DNA of 64,000 nucleotides from Silene conica (Eukaryota > Streptophyta > Magnoliopsida > Caryophyllales > Caryophyllaceae). Position 1 is the stretch's first letter; each line of letters opens with the position of its first letter. The stretch is taken from positions 40,613,790 through 40,677,789 of the forward strand of contig CM055314.2 of assembly GCA_029255685.2 (NCBI GenBank), written 5' to 3'. Below, piece by piece: positions 44,253 to 56,802 of this stretch. A program made the translations under genes and the position numbers. The notes beneath the pieces were generated by a model, which saw only the letters and a program-made list of their open reading frames with translations, had not been told where the DNA came from and did not search any database.

Positions 44253-45595
44253 ATGGATACTATTTATGACCACATACAACCGAAGGTCCAAGATTTACCG
44301 AAGGGGTTCACCTTACCTACTCCTACAACTGGTTCCTTTGAACTCCACCCGAACTACATCATTCTGGTGGAGCGAAATCAATTTTCTGGTCTACCCGACG
44401 AGGATCCGTTGAAGCATGTTGAGACATTCACGGATTATTGTTGTTCAATACACATACCCGCCGGGGTGACTCAGGATGAGGTGAAGGCAATGATGTTCCT
44501 TTATTCATTGAAGGATGCCGCGAGAGATTGGTACCGTTACCTTGATAGGGTAGTAGAGAAGGTTACGGATTGGGCTTCCTTGGCATTGGCTTTCTACAAA
44601 AAATACTTCCCTCTTGCGAAGGCCAATGACTTGAGAAGCCAAATTACTAACTTTCAACAAGGATCGGTTGAAGGATTTTGTGAAGCATGGGGTCGGTTCA
44701 AGAAATTGGTCCGTTCTATCCCTCACCATGGTTTTCCTCAATGGTACTTGTGTAACCAATTTTACAACACTCTCTACGATGATTATAAGGTGATTCTTGA
44801 TGCGGCCGCCAATGGAAGATTCCAGAACAATACCAACCATATGAAGGGTTGGAACACCATTGAAGACATGGCGGTGCATAAGGCCGAATTTGGGAGTTCA
44901 CGTGGGAATTCGCGAAGGTTGAATGTGGAGATGGATAGAGTTTTAGCTCTTGAGACAACCATTGAAGCCCATTTTGAAAAGCTTGAGGCAACCCAACTGA
45001 AGAAAGTGCGAACCTAGTTACTACGGTTGACAACACGGGTGAGACTGCGGAGTTGAGAGAACTTGTTCATGCTCTAATGAAACAAGTTTTGAAAATGGAA
45101 AAGGCTCAAGTGGCTTCTAGGAAGACTTTTAAAAGCCAATTAACAATCTTAGCTGCTAATCAGATTGCTAGCTCTCCGGTCGGTTGTGAGAGTTCCATGG
45201 AGACATTAAATGCTATAAATCTTAGGAGTGGTCGTGCTTATGAGGGACCAACCCCAAACAAGGATTCTGCCGCAGTTCAGGACGAAGAAATTGATCCCGT
45301 GCACAGGTCAGGAGGTCGACCGACCACAACATCAGGTCGACTGACCTCGACACCTGACGTGAGATTAATTTCTAAAAAACAGAAAAATTCCGATAATACA
45401 GCGTCTGGTCGACCGACCGCTATGCCAGGTCGACCGACCAGGGTTCCTGAGCAGACTGCGATTTCTAATCCTGAATCGTTGGATCCTTCCTTAATTCAAG
45501 ACCTCACTGAGATTCTACAGCTGAAAAAGCCAAATGTTGCTGATCCTACGGCTAGTGTTACCGTTCCGTATCCCGAACGATTGAATAATTCCTAA
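44253..45595 (+). pseudogene. Gypsy-4 gag region
   Basis: It begins MDTIYDHIQPKVQDLPKGFT and contains the retrotrans_gag core (WASLALAFYKKYFPLAKAND, FKKLVRSIPHHGFPQWYLC). The C-terminal part before protease is a variable linker that includes two in-frame cassettes (45314-45346 and 45407-45439) translating as GRPT repeats. The capsid role is known for the family. Broken. Confidence 0.85.
45314..45439. repeat. two paired cassettes inside the Gypsy-4 gag-protease linker
   Basis: Word starts are at 45314/45335 and 45407/45428, pitch 21. Because 21 is seven codons, both words read in the same frame as G-R-P-T or G-R-L-T. Spacers are acaacatca and gctatgcca. Confidence 0.92.
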
Positions 45596-48213
45596 GAGGA
45601 TCGGAAATTCGGTAAGTTTTTGGAGATGGTGAAGAATCTTGAGGTAACCATCCCTTTCACTGACTTAATTACCCAGGTACCTTCTTATGCTAAATTTATG
45701 AAAGATATCTTGAGTCGTAAGAGGAATTTTCAGGACGAAGCTGTTGTTGCTTTTGTGGAGGAATGTTATGTTCTTTCACAAAATAATATAGCACCCAAGT
45801 TGAAAGACCCAGGTAGTTTTTCTATCCCTTGTACTATAGGTAATCATGTTATAGGGAAAGCCCTTTGTGATCTAGGGGCTAGTGTCAGTGTTATACCTTA
45901 TTCTGTTTGTGAAAGACTTAACTTAGGTAGACTTAAAGTCACCAATATTACCCTACAGATGGCTGATAGATCAACCCAAAGACCATTAGGGGTCTTAGAG
46001 GATGTCCCAGTTAGAGTGGGAAAGTTCTTTATTCCTGTTGATTTCGTTGTTTTAGACATTGCTGAGGATAGTCAAATACCTATTATTTTAGGTAGACCCT
46101 TTTTACCCACAGCTGGGGCTGTAATAGATGTCAAACGCGGGATCATTACTTTAGAGGTTGGAGATGACACTATCGAGTTTAGTCTTGCCCATAAGGCAAC
46201 TACTCTTACTGATGATACTTGTTGCTCCATTGATATTATAGACAGGAATGTTATCCGTAACTGGAGGGAATCCTTGACCAAGGATCCCTTAGATGATTTG
46301 ACAGTTTTGGATAAGTGTGCAGGTAATCCAGCTGAGGATGCTGAAGAGCTGGATATGATGGAAGCAGATATAGAGGAATATGAGCTTACTGAGGAAGAAG
46401 ATGAGAAGCTCATATGCTTCACTAATGCTAATCTGGTAAACATGTGCTATTCCATTAGTACTGATTCTGTTCATGTCGTTGAGGTAAAGGTACCAGAGCG
46501 TAAGCCACTTCCTCCTAATCTTAAATATGTTTTCCTAGATGATACTGAACAATACCCTGCAATTGTTAGTTCTAAACTCAACCCTGACCAACTTTCTGCC
46601 TTAATGACTCTTCTCAAAAAGAATAGGAAAGCTTTAGGTTATTCTTTGGATGACATTAAGGGCATCAGTCCTGATGTTTGCATGCATAGGATACAGCTAG
46701 AGGAAGGGCATATGCCCTATAGATAGGGTTAACGTAAGTTGAATCCTAAGATGCAGGAGGTGGTTATGGCTGAGGTAATGAAACTTCTTGATGCAGGTAT
46801 CATCTATTCAGTTGGCAACTCCAAGTGGGCTAGCCCAGTTCAGGTGGTTCCTAAGAAAGGAGGAACCACGGTGGTTAAAAATGATAAAAATGAATTAATA
46901 CCCACTAGAGTAGTAACAGGGTGGCGGATGTGCATAGATTATAGACAGTTAAATGCCGCCACCAAGAAGGACCATTTCCCCCTTCCTTTTGTTGACCAAA
47001 TGACTGAAAGACTTGCTTCTAATAAATTCTTCTGTTTTCTAGATGGTTATTCAGGTTTTTTCCAGGTTCCATCCATCCTGATGATCAGAGTAAGACTACT
47101 TTTACATGCCCACAAGGTGTTTTTGCATACCGCAGAATGCCTTTTGGGTTATGTAATGCTCCTGCTACCTTTCAAAGGTGTATGATGGGTATCTTTTATG
47201 ACTTTATAGAAAATATCATGGAGGTATTTATGGATGATTTTTCTGTTTATGGTAATGCGTTTGATCAGTGCTTAGCTAATCTTGATAAAGTCTTGCAGCG
47301 GTGTATTGATGTAAACCTTGTCTTAAACTGGGAAAAGTGTCAGTTTATGGTTACTGAAGGGGTAGTGTTAGGGCATCTAATATCTGATAAAGGTATACAT
47401 GTAGATAAAGAAAAAGTGCAGGTGATTGAGCAATTACCCCCTCCTGTTAATGTTAAGGGGGTGAGAAGTTTCTTAGGACATGCAGGTTTTTATCGGCGTT
47501 TCATTAAGGACTTTTCTAAGATTGCTAAACCACTTACACAATTGCTCCTTAAGGATGCTGTCTTTAATTTTACTGATGAGTGCCTTTCAGCTTTTAACAG
47601 GTTGAAGGAAGCTTTTGTCTCAGCACCAATCATCCAGCCACCAGATTGGGATCTCCCATTTGAGATCATGTGCGATGCTAGTGATTATGCTCTAGGTGCT
47701 GTGCTTGGCCAAAGGAAGAATAAGGCTCTTAATGTTATATATTATGCGAGTCGTACCCTAGATGAGACTCAAGTCAACTATTTCACCACTGAGAAGGAGA
47801 TTCTAGCTGTGATCTTTGCCTTAGAGAAATTCAGGTCCTATTTGGTAGGTAATAAGGTAATTGTCTACACTGACCATGCAGCTTTGAAGGGTCTCTTCCA
47901 GAAGAAAGATTCAAAGCCAAGGATTTTATGGTGGATACTCCTTCTCCAAGAGTTTGACATTGAGATTAGGGACAAGAAAGGTGCGGAAAATGTGGTAGCT
48001 GACCACCTATCTCGTCTTCAGTTGACTGATGGGGAAGACTCTTTACTTATTGATGATTCATTTCCTGATGAGAGTTTATTTGTCATTAATAGTTCAGGTT
48101 CTTATTCCCCTCCTTGGTATGCTGATTATGCTAATTTTGCCGTCACAGGTAAAATCCCTCCTGAGTTGTCATGGCAACAAAAGAAGAGATTTATGTTTGA
48201 TGCAAAACAGTGA
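45596..48213 (+). pseudogene. Gypsy-4 protease, reverse transcriptase and RNase H
   Basis: Protease active-site block CDLGASVSVIPYSVC near 45865; reverse transcriptase blocks KWASPVQVVPKKGG (near 46825), WRMCIDYRQLNAATKKDHFP (near 46925), [16 protein letters not shown] (near 47137) and catalytic [10 protein letters not shown] (near 47224); RNase [19 protein letters not shown] (near 47660) and [10 protein letters not shown] (near 47870). Sequence style and primer site place it with Athila/Tat elements. Broken. Confidence 0.9.
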
Positions 48214-49337
48214 AGGACATTCTGGAAGCATGTCACTCTTTTGCGTATGGTGGTCACCACGGTCCATCTAGGACCGTGGCCAAGGTATTACAGTCTGGTT
48301 TTTATTGGCCTACTTTGCATGCTGACTTTAGGAATTTTGTAGGTAGCTGTGATGCTTGTCAAAGAACTGGGAATGTCTCAAAAAGACATGAGATGCCGCA
48401 GGTTGGTATTTTAGAGGTAGAGATTTTTGATGTTTGGGGCATTGATTATCAAGGACCTTTTCCTAGTAGGCAAGGTAACAGGTATATTCTTGTAGTTGTT
48501 GATTATGTTTCTAAGTGGGTAGAAGCTATTGCTACTCCCCATTGTGATGCAAAAACTGTTATTAAATTGTTTAAGAAAATCATATTTCCTCGTTTTGGTG
48601 TCCCTAGGGTTGTCATTAGTGATGGAGGTATGCATTTTAAAGAGAAACGATTAGGTGACTTGCTAAATAATTTCGGTGTCCAACATCGTAGGGGTCTAGC
48701 ATATCACCCTCAGACTAGTGGTCAAGTTGAGATCTCTAATAGAGAACTCAAGGAGACCCTAGCCAAAGTTGTTTCTAAATCTAGGAAAGATTGGAGTCTA
48801 AAGCTTGATGATGTTTTATGGGCTTATAGAACTGCGTTCAAAACCCCAATCGGAATGTCACCATTCCGGTTGATTTATGGTAAGACTTGTCATTTACCAG
48901 TAGAGTTAGAACGTAAGTCTTGGTGGGCCATTTGTGATCTTAATTTAGACCCTAACCTTTCCCGCGAGAAACGTTTGTTGCAGCTCAACGAGTTAGAGGA
49001 ATTCAGGTTGTTAGCCTATGATAATGCCAGGATTTACAAAGAGAAAACCAAGCGCTGGCATGACAAGAGAATCATTAGGCGTGATTTTCAGGTAGGTGAT
49101 AAGGTGTTGCTTTTTAATGCTCGTATTCGTCTTTTTCCTGGTAAGCTGAAATCCAGGTGGAGCGGACCTTACACTATCACAGCTATCTCAAAATTTGGGT
49201 CAATAGAGTTAGAAACCTCATCCGGTGAGAGATTTAAAGTTAATGGCCAGTATGTGAAGCACTTCCGTGGAGAGAATGAATTTATTGGTAAGGTTGAAGT
49301 TTCCTACTTTGACCCTTTTTCGGATGCTTCAGGATAG
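48210..49337 (+). pseudogene. Gypsy-4 integrase
   Basis: The zinc-binding region with [20 protein letters not shown] and [10 protein letters not shown] is followed by the core with [19 protein letters not shown] and the glutamate in [11 protein letters not shown], then a C-terminal domain with [20 protein letters not shown] and GPYTITAI. Integrase inserts the cDNA. There is no chromodomain at its end, as expected for Athila. This segment is open over its whole length although the element as a whole is broken. Confidence 0.9.
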
Positions 49338-50397
49338 GTAAAAAGGTCGTGCGGGACCTCTTAAACCAGCGCTAAATGGGAGGCAACCCGTGTTTTAGCT
49401 TAATTTTATGTTTCTGTAATTTTTAGTACTTTTTCTGTCGTATTTTTAGGTTTTTTTGATGGAATTCTGAGCTTCTGCAGGAAAAATAGGAGGGATAGCC
49501 AGTATATAGGTCGACCGACCTACTAGTGAGGTCGACCGACCGTCTGACAACAATAAATGGCTTCTGACAGAGCAGGTACGCAGGAGGGAGGTCGACCGAC
49601 CTCAACATTAGGTCGACCGACCTCAAGGCAGGGTTCCGGTTTTTTTTTTTTGCTTGAGTAAGGGTTCTTAAGTCTAATTTTGTTTGAAAAACACATTTTT
49701 CCTCACACTTTCAGAACAGCCCTCTCTCTCTCTCTTAAAAAACCCTAACTACCTCCCTCCTTCCTCTTTCACTCAATTTTTCTTGCTTTCTCTCTTCTTC
49801 CCATCAAAGGTATGTGCTCTTTAGCTTTTTCTTCTTCTTTTTCGTTCTATAGCATCTTATTTCCGTTTTAGGTAGTTTTTGTTTGTTCTTTTTTCAGTTT
49901 GTTTTGGTTCCTAGAATTTGTTTTTTTTATACATATTTGTGTTTTCCCTTTGATTTTCCTTCTTCTTTTAGGTTCTATAGTTTCAGATCTGTAATTGTGT
50001 GTGGTTTTGTGCTGTTAGGGTTAGTATGAATTTCCCTTGCAATTTCTATGCTTAATTTCTGTCGAATTCCAAAACCGCGCCTTCATACTGAAACTATCGT
50101 CGGTCGACCGACTTAAAACGAGGGTCGGCCGACCAAACTGCAATTTTCCAGATGCTCGATTTTCGTTTGGTTGGTCGATCGACCGGGGTATTAGGTCGGT
50201 CGACCTCAGTGTCGTTACAGAGATTCTGATTTTACTGATAGTTGGTCGACCGACCTCGAAGTGAGGTCGGCCGACCCCATTACTGTTACAGGGACTTCTG
50301 TTTCGCAACATTGTTCTTCTATTTTGCTAAGTAAATGTTTTAATGTTGCACAAAGCTTAAATGTTGAGAACAATTATTGAACTTTTGCAGATTTGCT
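49338..50397 (+). other. Gypsy-4 region between integrase and the extra gene
   Basis: No gene is seen. It contains five cassettes: word starts 49509/49530, 49590/49611, 50102/50123, 50173/50194 and 50244/50265, all pitch 21. Polypyrimidine stretches (ctctctctctct near 49722, ttcttctttttc near 49840) followed by a cag near 50390 could serve as a splice acceptor region for a subgenomic message of the downstream gene, as some Athila/env-like elements use. Confidence 0.6.
49509..50276. repeat. five paired cassettes downstream of Gypsy-4 integrase
   Basis: Starts are 49509/49530 (spacer tactagtga), 49590/49611 (tcaacatta), 50102/50123 (taaaacgag), 50173/50194 (ggggtatta) and 50244/50265 (tcgaagtga). 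Words vary (GGTCGATCGACC, GGTCGGCCGACC, GGTCGGTCGACC) but the pitch is always 21. Confidence 0.92.
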
Positions 50398-51636
50398 ATG
50401 GCTAGCCGAGGACATGGAGGGAAACGATCTCGCACTTCCGGAGCAACTACATCAAGAGGCTGTGCTAGTGGGTCAGGAGGGTTGACGGTGATTGATACGG
50501 ATAGTCTACCAAACTATCCGCAAATCATCTTCCATACTCCGGCGCAGAAAGCCCGGTTCCTTCACCTCTCTACCTTCTGCACAGTGGTGGTCACCCGGTT
50601 CCTTTGTGTTCCGGCATTGCAAGCTTTGGGTTGTTTTGACAATGTGGTGTCCTTGCTCAACGGGACGGGTTTTCCGGGACTTGTCATAATGGATGAGTTC
50701 ACATATACCCTTCTCACTCTTGAATTCTTTTCCTCCTTTATTTTTAATGTTCAAGCTTATGATCCCGGCTATGATAATAAGTGCATTTCTTTTCAGTTGT
50801 TCAATGAAACATTATTTTTAAATGAATTTGCCCAATTTTTAGGCTTATCTTCTACGGGTCATACGGGTGACTCTTCTGAGTCATACACTGTCATGTGGTC
50901 CTGTCTTTCTGATTCCAGCGATAGGAAGAAGAAAAACAGTACCATTCACTTACCCGCCCCCCGTTTTTATTTGCGTCTTTTGGCCAACACTGTTTTTGGC
51001 CGTAAAGACTCTCAAAATGTTAAAAACATTGAGCTCTCCATTTTGTCTGGCTATCTTAATGTCAGACGTAAGGGTCAGTGGTTTTTTAACATTGCTTATT
51101 TGGTCGCCTCTCACTTTGTGACGGTGGGCGAGGGAACTTCTTTGACTACTATTGTTTATGGTGGGCTAGTCACTCGATTGGCCCGCTGACTTGTTCCTCA
51201 GTTCCCTCGCTTCGAGGATGCACTTCACCCTCTCTCCCGGTACATGGACATGACTTATGTCAAGTCCGTGCATTGGGTGGATAGGAAGGATTATTGGAAG
51301 GTAGATACCTACCTCAGTGATCGCATCCCCATCACCATGGCTCCTCCCATGTTACCCCTTGATGATTTTCAGGGGGAGCCTAGACCACTCCTTCCATCTT
51401 ACCGCCTTCCACTTAGAGGAGGCACCTTTAGAGGCCGTAGGGTCCCTGCTCCTAGTGCCCACTTTGATGCACCTGGGACGGGGTACCCAATTGATTTCAC
51501 TGTTCCTTCTAACGTTCCTATTCCTCCTTTCGTTGATAACAGATCTCTCCCACTCATGGTGGCGGATCTTTGCAGGCAGTTCAACCAAAAACAGTTGAAC
51601 GATTGTCTCTACCAGTATCCAGGATACTCAGGGTAG
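50398..51636 (+). pseudogene. Gypsy-4 extra gene downstream of integrase, function unknown
   Basis: From ATG at 50398 it reads MASRGHGGKRSRTSGATTSR, a basic serine-rich start, then a globular part (LPNYPQIIFHTPAQKARFLH, LFNETLFLNEFAQFLGLSST, GQWFFNIAYLVASHFV, then YPIDFTVPSNVPIPPF near the end). It occupies the place of the Athila ORF3/env-like gene but I see no signal peptide or clear transmembrane helix. It is more like the non-enzymatic ATHILA/'putative plant transposon protein' families found in Athila elements. Assignment is tentative. Broken. Confidence 0.6.
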
Positions 51637-53571
51637 GCTCCCCACCGGGCCTTGGACTCATCCCACCTGGTACACACCTCAGGCGGGCGGGCAAGGGTAT
51701 GGAGGAGCTTCGGGATCCGCCTCGTCAGCAGGCTTAGGGTCCGATGATGAAGATGAGGAGGAAAAGGAAGCAGGAGAAGAATCTGGGTCGGAATTTGACC
51801 CAGAGGACTAGAGGCGTGCCCAAACCTCCCCTCTTCGATGCTCGGTTTGGGGAGGTTCCTCCATCTTGTAAGTAGCTTTTTCTTTTATTTTCTTTAGATT
51901 TCCAGTTTTCCCCTCCTTCCTCCTTAGCCTCTTTTTGCAGGCTTTAGTCTTTTTCCTTTTCCATCCTTTATTTGTTTTTGCCTATCCCCATCCGTATGCT
52001 GTGGATTTATGCTGATGAGCACAATGAGGGCATTGTGCGTTTTGGTTTGGGGAGGGTATATGCATACTTCTGTTGAGTCTGCATTTGTTTTTGTGTCTTG
52101 TGTTCTTTTTTGTTGTGTTTGCATTTTTATTTCATCTTTTTCTGTCGCACGTTTATTGCATTTCAGTTACTTTTTCTCCTTTCAGTTTGCATTCATACAA
52201 AAAATCAAAAAAAAAATACACGTTTTCTTTAGCATATAGGTCGAGTCGGAACGGACGGATACGATTTATGCCTCACATGTCACTTTTTGCCTTGCCTTGC
52301 GTTTTCAAAAAAAATTTCAAGCTAGTCTTTTGCATTATCTACGAGTTTTTGTTGATTTTATGCTAAATTATTAGACTTGACTCTCTTCTTGGCAAGCTAC
52401 TACATATTCTAAGGTTTAGAGCTTAATAAATCGGTGACATTCATGACCGATTTCATATAGGTTTGTGAGTAGTTTCTCCTCTTGAGGCATGTCACATCAA
52501 TGTGCATAAGCATGAATTTTGTCTACTTAATACCTATATGCATTCGGGTTTGTGGTTTGTTGACACATGTGGTAGAGGTTCCCTTTCCTTCTACCCATAA
52601 CCCTCACATAGCCAAATTGACTATTTTATCCCATATGCTACACCCTAAAAATTGCCTACCCTAGTCGAGCTAGTAACGTAGTATGATGGGGCTGTTTTGG
52701 CCATCTTTTGGTTTTTGCGTTTCATTGATAAATTTTATATTGTGAGAATGGTGTAAAGGAGAAAAAGAAAATAAATGAAAAGAAAAAAAAATCGGTGACT
52801 GAAATCAGAAAAAAAAAAAAAAAGAGAAAGAAAAGAAAAGAAGGAAGAATGAAAACAATCAGCAAAAAAAAAAAATTCGAGTCTGCCTGTTTTCAGGGGT
52901 GGTCGGCCGACTGACTTGCAAGGTCGGTCGACCACGACCACTGAACAGGTTGTGTTTTTTTGGAAAAAAAAGAAGGGAGAAAAAGGAGGAATTGTGATTT
53001 TGCTCTCAAATTTTGAGCATTGGCATGTTTGGAAAAATAATGGAAGTAATCTCATAGTGTGGATGGATGGTTGTTAGCTCGGTTTAACCCCTATTCCCAT
53101 AATTTATTTTAATCCTTTCTTACCCTTAGCCTCACAATCCCAAATTGCCTCGGCATGTGTCATGGTCATTTAGTGTGGGAATGCATATGTACGGTTGTAG
53201 AGATCTTATTCATGTTAGATTGCAGGCATGTTCTTATGGGTCGTAGATAGGTGAGAGTCTTTACTTTTATTTATCTTCTTATCTTTCACATATATATTTG
53301 ACCTTTGCTTCATGAGTGTCTCGAGCGTACCGCGAGAGTCCATTTAGACTGAGTCTTGCAAGGTTGAAAGTTTAGCACTTTATTCCAACATGTTCAATTC
53401 GTTTTGCTCTTGACATTATGCTTGGTTTTATTTTGAAAGTTGCATTAAATTGGTTAGGCATGGTGTTGTGTTTGGTTCTAAGAGTATGAAATCCGTTCCA
53501 ATAGAAGTTTCTCCTTTTCTTTTGAGTCTTAGTGCTTGCTTGAGGACAAGCAAGGTTTGGTTTGGGGAGTT
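51637..53571 (+). other. Gypsy-4 3' non-coding region and polypurine tract
   Basis: Acidic-looking codons (gatgatgaagatgaggaggaa near 51742) may be the tail of the extra gene. After that there is no gene: pyrimidine-rich sequence, an A-rich low-complexity stretch at 52757-52880, and one cassette at 52901/52922 (pitch 21). It ends in the purine-rich tract ttggtttggggagt before the 3' LTR. Confidence 0.65.
52901..52933. repeat. single paired cassette in Gypsy-4 3' region
   Basis: GGTCGGCCGACT at 52901 and GGTCGGTCGACC at 52922, pitch 21, spacer gacttgcaa. It is isolated in A-rich sequence. Confidence 0.9.
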
Positions 53572-54824
53572 TGATACGTGCCTATATTACGCATTTTATT
53601 TATACTTTCGGCACGTATTTCTATGCATTTTCGTGACTTTTAGTTGCGATCGCTCCCGAAACGGTTTACTTTGCCATTTCTATGTTTTAAATGTAGGAAT
53701 ATGCGGAAGTGAGCAAAATCGAAATTTAATCGTCCTCCGGAAGCTATTTTGAGTATTCACGCGAAGCAAGGATCCGGATTCTTAGCCAAGTGGTGCATAC
53801 GAGCCAATTTAAGGCTGGAACGTACAGGAATAGGTCGACCGACCTACTAAAGAGGTCGACTGACCAGCGCGCAGAATTAAGAAAGCCTGACAACAGCATA
53901 AGAGGTCGACCGACCCACATATGAGGTCGACCGACCTGGCGACAGATTCCGCGATATTTATTTCGGCTTTACTCTTTTAATCTTGTAATTAGGAGTCTAT
54001 TTAAGGACGCTTAAACTTCATAATTAGGTTAAGCAGTCCAGATTAGAGAAAACCCCTAAGTTTAGAGAGAAGATTATCCCAAGTTTTCATCTTTGTTCTT
54101 AATTTCCAATTAAGTTTTGTAAGTTTGCTACAATTTAATCTTTCCTTGTTAATTAACCTTGTTGTTCATCTTATTGTTGTTATTCAATCCATGTTTTTAT
54201 CTTTTGAATTCTCATCTTTAATTATGTTAATTCCTTTAATGTTCTTCAATTTTGTTATTGTTAGTTTTATGATTAAGATTATGCATAGCTAATTCTTGTG
54301 GTTAGGAATTAGGGGAACCATGGCCAAGACTTGATTTTGATAGTTTTATTATTAAATTACCAATCCCCCATTGTTGTTGGTGAACTAATTCTTTAAGATT
54401 GAAAGATTGTTAGGATTAGTTTAACAACAACTTTGGGATTGCCCTATGAACGAAAGTTTAGTGCTTTTCTAGGAACCCTAAGACCGTAAGGATTGGGTAG
54501 AATATTGACCTAAAGATTTATTCTTTGTTCCTTGGGATTGTGTTGTTTGGTTATTTTACCCTTCATTGACTTGCTTTAACCATGGGGAACCGAAGTTCCT
54601 AATCTCCTTTTTACTTTGTTTTAATTCTCTTGTTTATTTTGCTATTAGTTGTTAGTCCCAATCATAAATCAAACCCCCTTTTTTTTGGTTACTTTCAATA
54701 GACTTTAAATTCACAAACATAATTAACCTTGTCTCTCTGTGGTTCGACCCTTGACTTATCCTATCTAGTTTAAGCTGAGGTTTTTATAAATCTTATCTTT
54801 GGCACCCCTCAACGACGGGTGTCA
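53572..54824 (+). repeat. Gypsy-4 3' LTR (1253 bp)
   Basis: About 98% identical to the 5' LTR and followed by the target duplication ctaat and by LINE-2 sequence. Both cassettes are retained with pitch 21 (53833/53854 and 53904/53925). Confidence 0.92.
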
Positions 54825-54829
54825 CTAAT

Positions 54830-56802
54830 ACTGCATATTTCCATGGATTAATTAAAGCCAGATGTAGCATGAACAAAGTCACTCAGATCACTGACCAATA
54901 TGGGAAGCAACATACTGACAGTCAGAGTATCCATGATGGCTTTCTAGACTATTACAAGTCCCTGTTAGGCAACACTTTACCTACAGAGCGTGTGAGACCC
55001 CACATCATTACTACGGGTCCAATATGCACATCTAACCACCATAACCTGCTGGCTCTCCCTGTCACCAATGAAGAAATCAAAAAAACCTTCTTCGGTGTCC
55101 CTAATGACAAATCCCCAGGGCCAGATGGCTAAAGCAGTGCTTTCTTTAAAGCCAGTTGGGAGATCATTGGAGAGGATGTCTGCCATGCCATAAATGAATT
55201 CTTTAGTACAGGCCAATTACTTAGTCAGATTAATGCCACAAACATCACTCTTATTCCCAAGTGTGACAGACTTGAATCAGTAAAACACTTCAGACCTATA
55301 GCATGCTGCAACATGATTTATAAAGTCATCTCCAAATTACTATGCAACAGACTGGCAATGGTCCATCCTGATCTAGTGCAGGAGAATCAATGAGCGTTTA
55401 TACAGGGCAGATCCATCATGGAAAATATTCTCATCTGTCAGGATATTGTGAAGAACTAAAATAGAAAGATAGCATCCCCAAGATGTTTAATCAAGATTGA
55501 CCTTCAGAAAGCATATGATTCTGTGGAATGGGATTTCTTAACTCAATTACTGCACCATCTGAATTTCCCTCCCCAGTTAATCCACCTGGTGATGAACTGT
55601 GTTACTACTTCATCATAATCCATTTGCCTCAATGGGAGTACTTTTGGCTACTTTAAAGGTCAAAGGGGACTGCGACAAGGGGACCCTATCTCCCCTCTTC
55701 TATTCACCATCTGTATGGAATACTTGACAAGAATGCTTAGTTATGCCACCTCTCATTGGCTATTCCAGTATCATCCTTTATGCAAAGGGGTAAAACTGAA
55801 CCCTCTCATGTTTGCAGATGATCTGATCATGTTCTGCAAAGGCACAACTCCATCTATTATGCTCATCCTTAGAGCTTTCTCTTCATTTTCGAAAGCCTCT
55901 GGCCTTATCATGAACACATCTAAATGTGAAATTTATTACAATGGGGTGGCCTCGACTATCAAAGCTGATATACACCATCCTATTGGTCTTGTGGAAGGTT
56001 CATTACCTTTCAAATACCTTGGGGTGCCTATACAAGCAGGCAAACTCCCCAAGAAGGATTGTAATGCTTTGATTGAAAGGATGATTGGGCGAATTCGAAG
56101 CATAGGAGCACGAAAACTGTCATATGCTGGCAGACTTTTCCTCATTAACTCAGTCCTAAACACTCTATACTCCTACTGGGCAAGCTTGTTTATCATACCA
56201 AAAGGAGTTATAAGACGAATAGAAGGGATATGCAGGAACTTCCTCTAGGATAATTGTGCTGACTATCACAGAGTGCTCCTTGTAACTTGGGACAAGATCA
56301 CTACTCCCAAAGATGTAGGGGGACTGGGCATAAAAAAGGCTGAACTATGGAACATTGCTGTTGTAGCAAAGCTAGTGCACTGGGTGTATAAGAAAGCTGA
56401 CCAGTTGTGGATTAAATGGGTCCATAATATATACATCAATCATCATGAGTGGGACACCTACAAACCCCCTCTTGATACTTCATGGGCTTGGAAAAATATA
56501 TGCAAGGTCAAGGATAAAATGAAGAATGGTTATACGGGTAACGTTTGGACTGGCACTGACAAACCTTATAGTGTTAAGGAAGGATACAAATGGCTCAAAC
56601 CTGACCAGCCATGGGTGGATTGGGCTCCTCTCGTTTGGAACAAATTGAATTACCCCAAGCACTCTATGATCACATGGCTAATAATGCAACAGGGGCTGAA
56701 TCTCAAGACTAAACTCATACAGTTTGGTTGGTGCTCAAATGACAACTGTTGCTTGTGTGAAAATGCTCCTGAAACCCAACATCATTTGTTGTATGAATGT
56801 GC
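54830..56802 (+). pseudogene. LINE-2 ORF2, reverse transcriptase and C-terminal zinc region
   Basis: One frame continues across this piece with five in-frame stops: TAA 55130-55132, TGA 55391-55393, TAA 55457-55459, TAA 55616-55618 and TAG 56246-56248. Blocks: AYFHGLIKA, PNDKSPGPDG, FRPIACCNMIYKVISKLLCN, LIKIDLQKAYDSVEWDFL, GLRQGDPISPLLFTICMEYL, catalytic FADDLIMF (near 55812), PFKYLGVPI, and CCLCENAPETQHHLLYEC at the end, just before Copia-D. It resembles LINE-1 of this window (same family, clearly older). Confidence 0.92.

Larger units (their letters stand above)
42819..54824 (+). mobile_element. Gypsy-4, full-length Athila-like Ty3/gypsy element (12.0 kb), broken
   Basis: LTRs lie at 42819-44072 and 53572-54824, flanked by the duplication ctaat (42814-42818 and 54825-54829). 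The primer site TGGCGCCGTTGTCGGGGAG is at 44078. Order: gag, protease, reverse transcriptase, RNase H, integrase, then a 4.2-kb 3' region with an extra gene and many cassettes. I count about 25 differences between the LTRs (about 2%), roughly 0.8 million years at 1.3e-8 per site per year. All coding parts are recognisable but broken in about six or seven places. Confidence 0.93.
39834..56802 (+). mobile_element. LINE-2, old plant L1 split by four insertions
   Basis: Three LINE pieces are in one order and orientation: 39834-41096 (ORF1 and start of ORF2), 42052-42818 (end of endonuclease and linker) and 54830-56802 (reverse transcriptase and C-terminal region). They are separated by solo LTR S2 and Gypsy-4. 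Gypsy-3 cuts the left end and Copia-D the right end, so neither natural end is visible. Five in-frame stops and frameshifts show it is dead. It is the oldest layer of the window. Confidence 0.88.
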
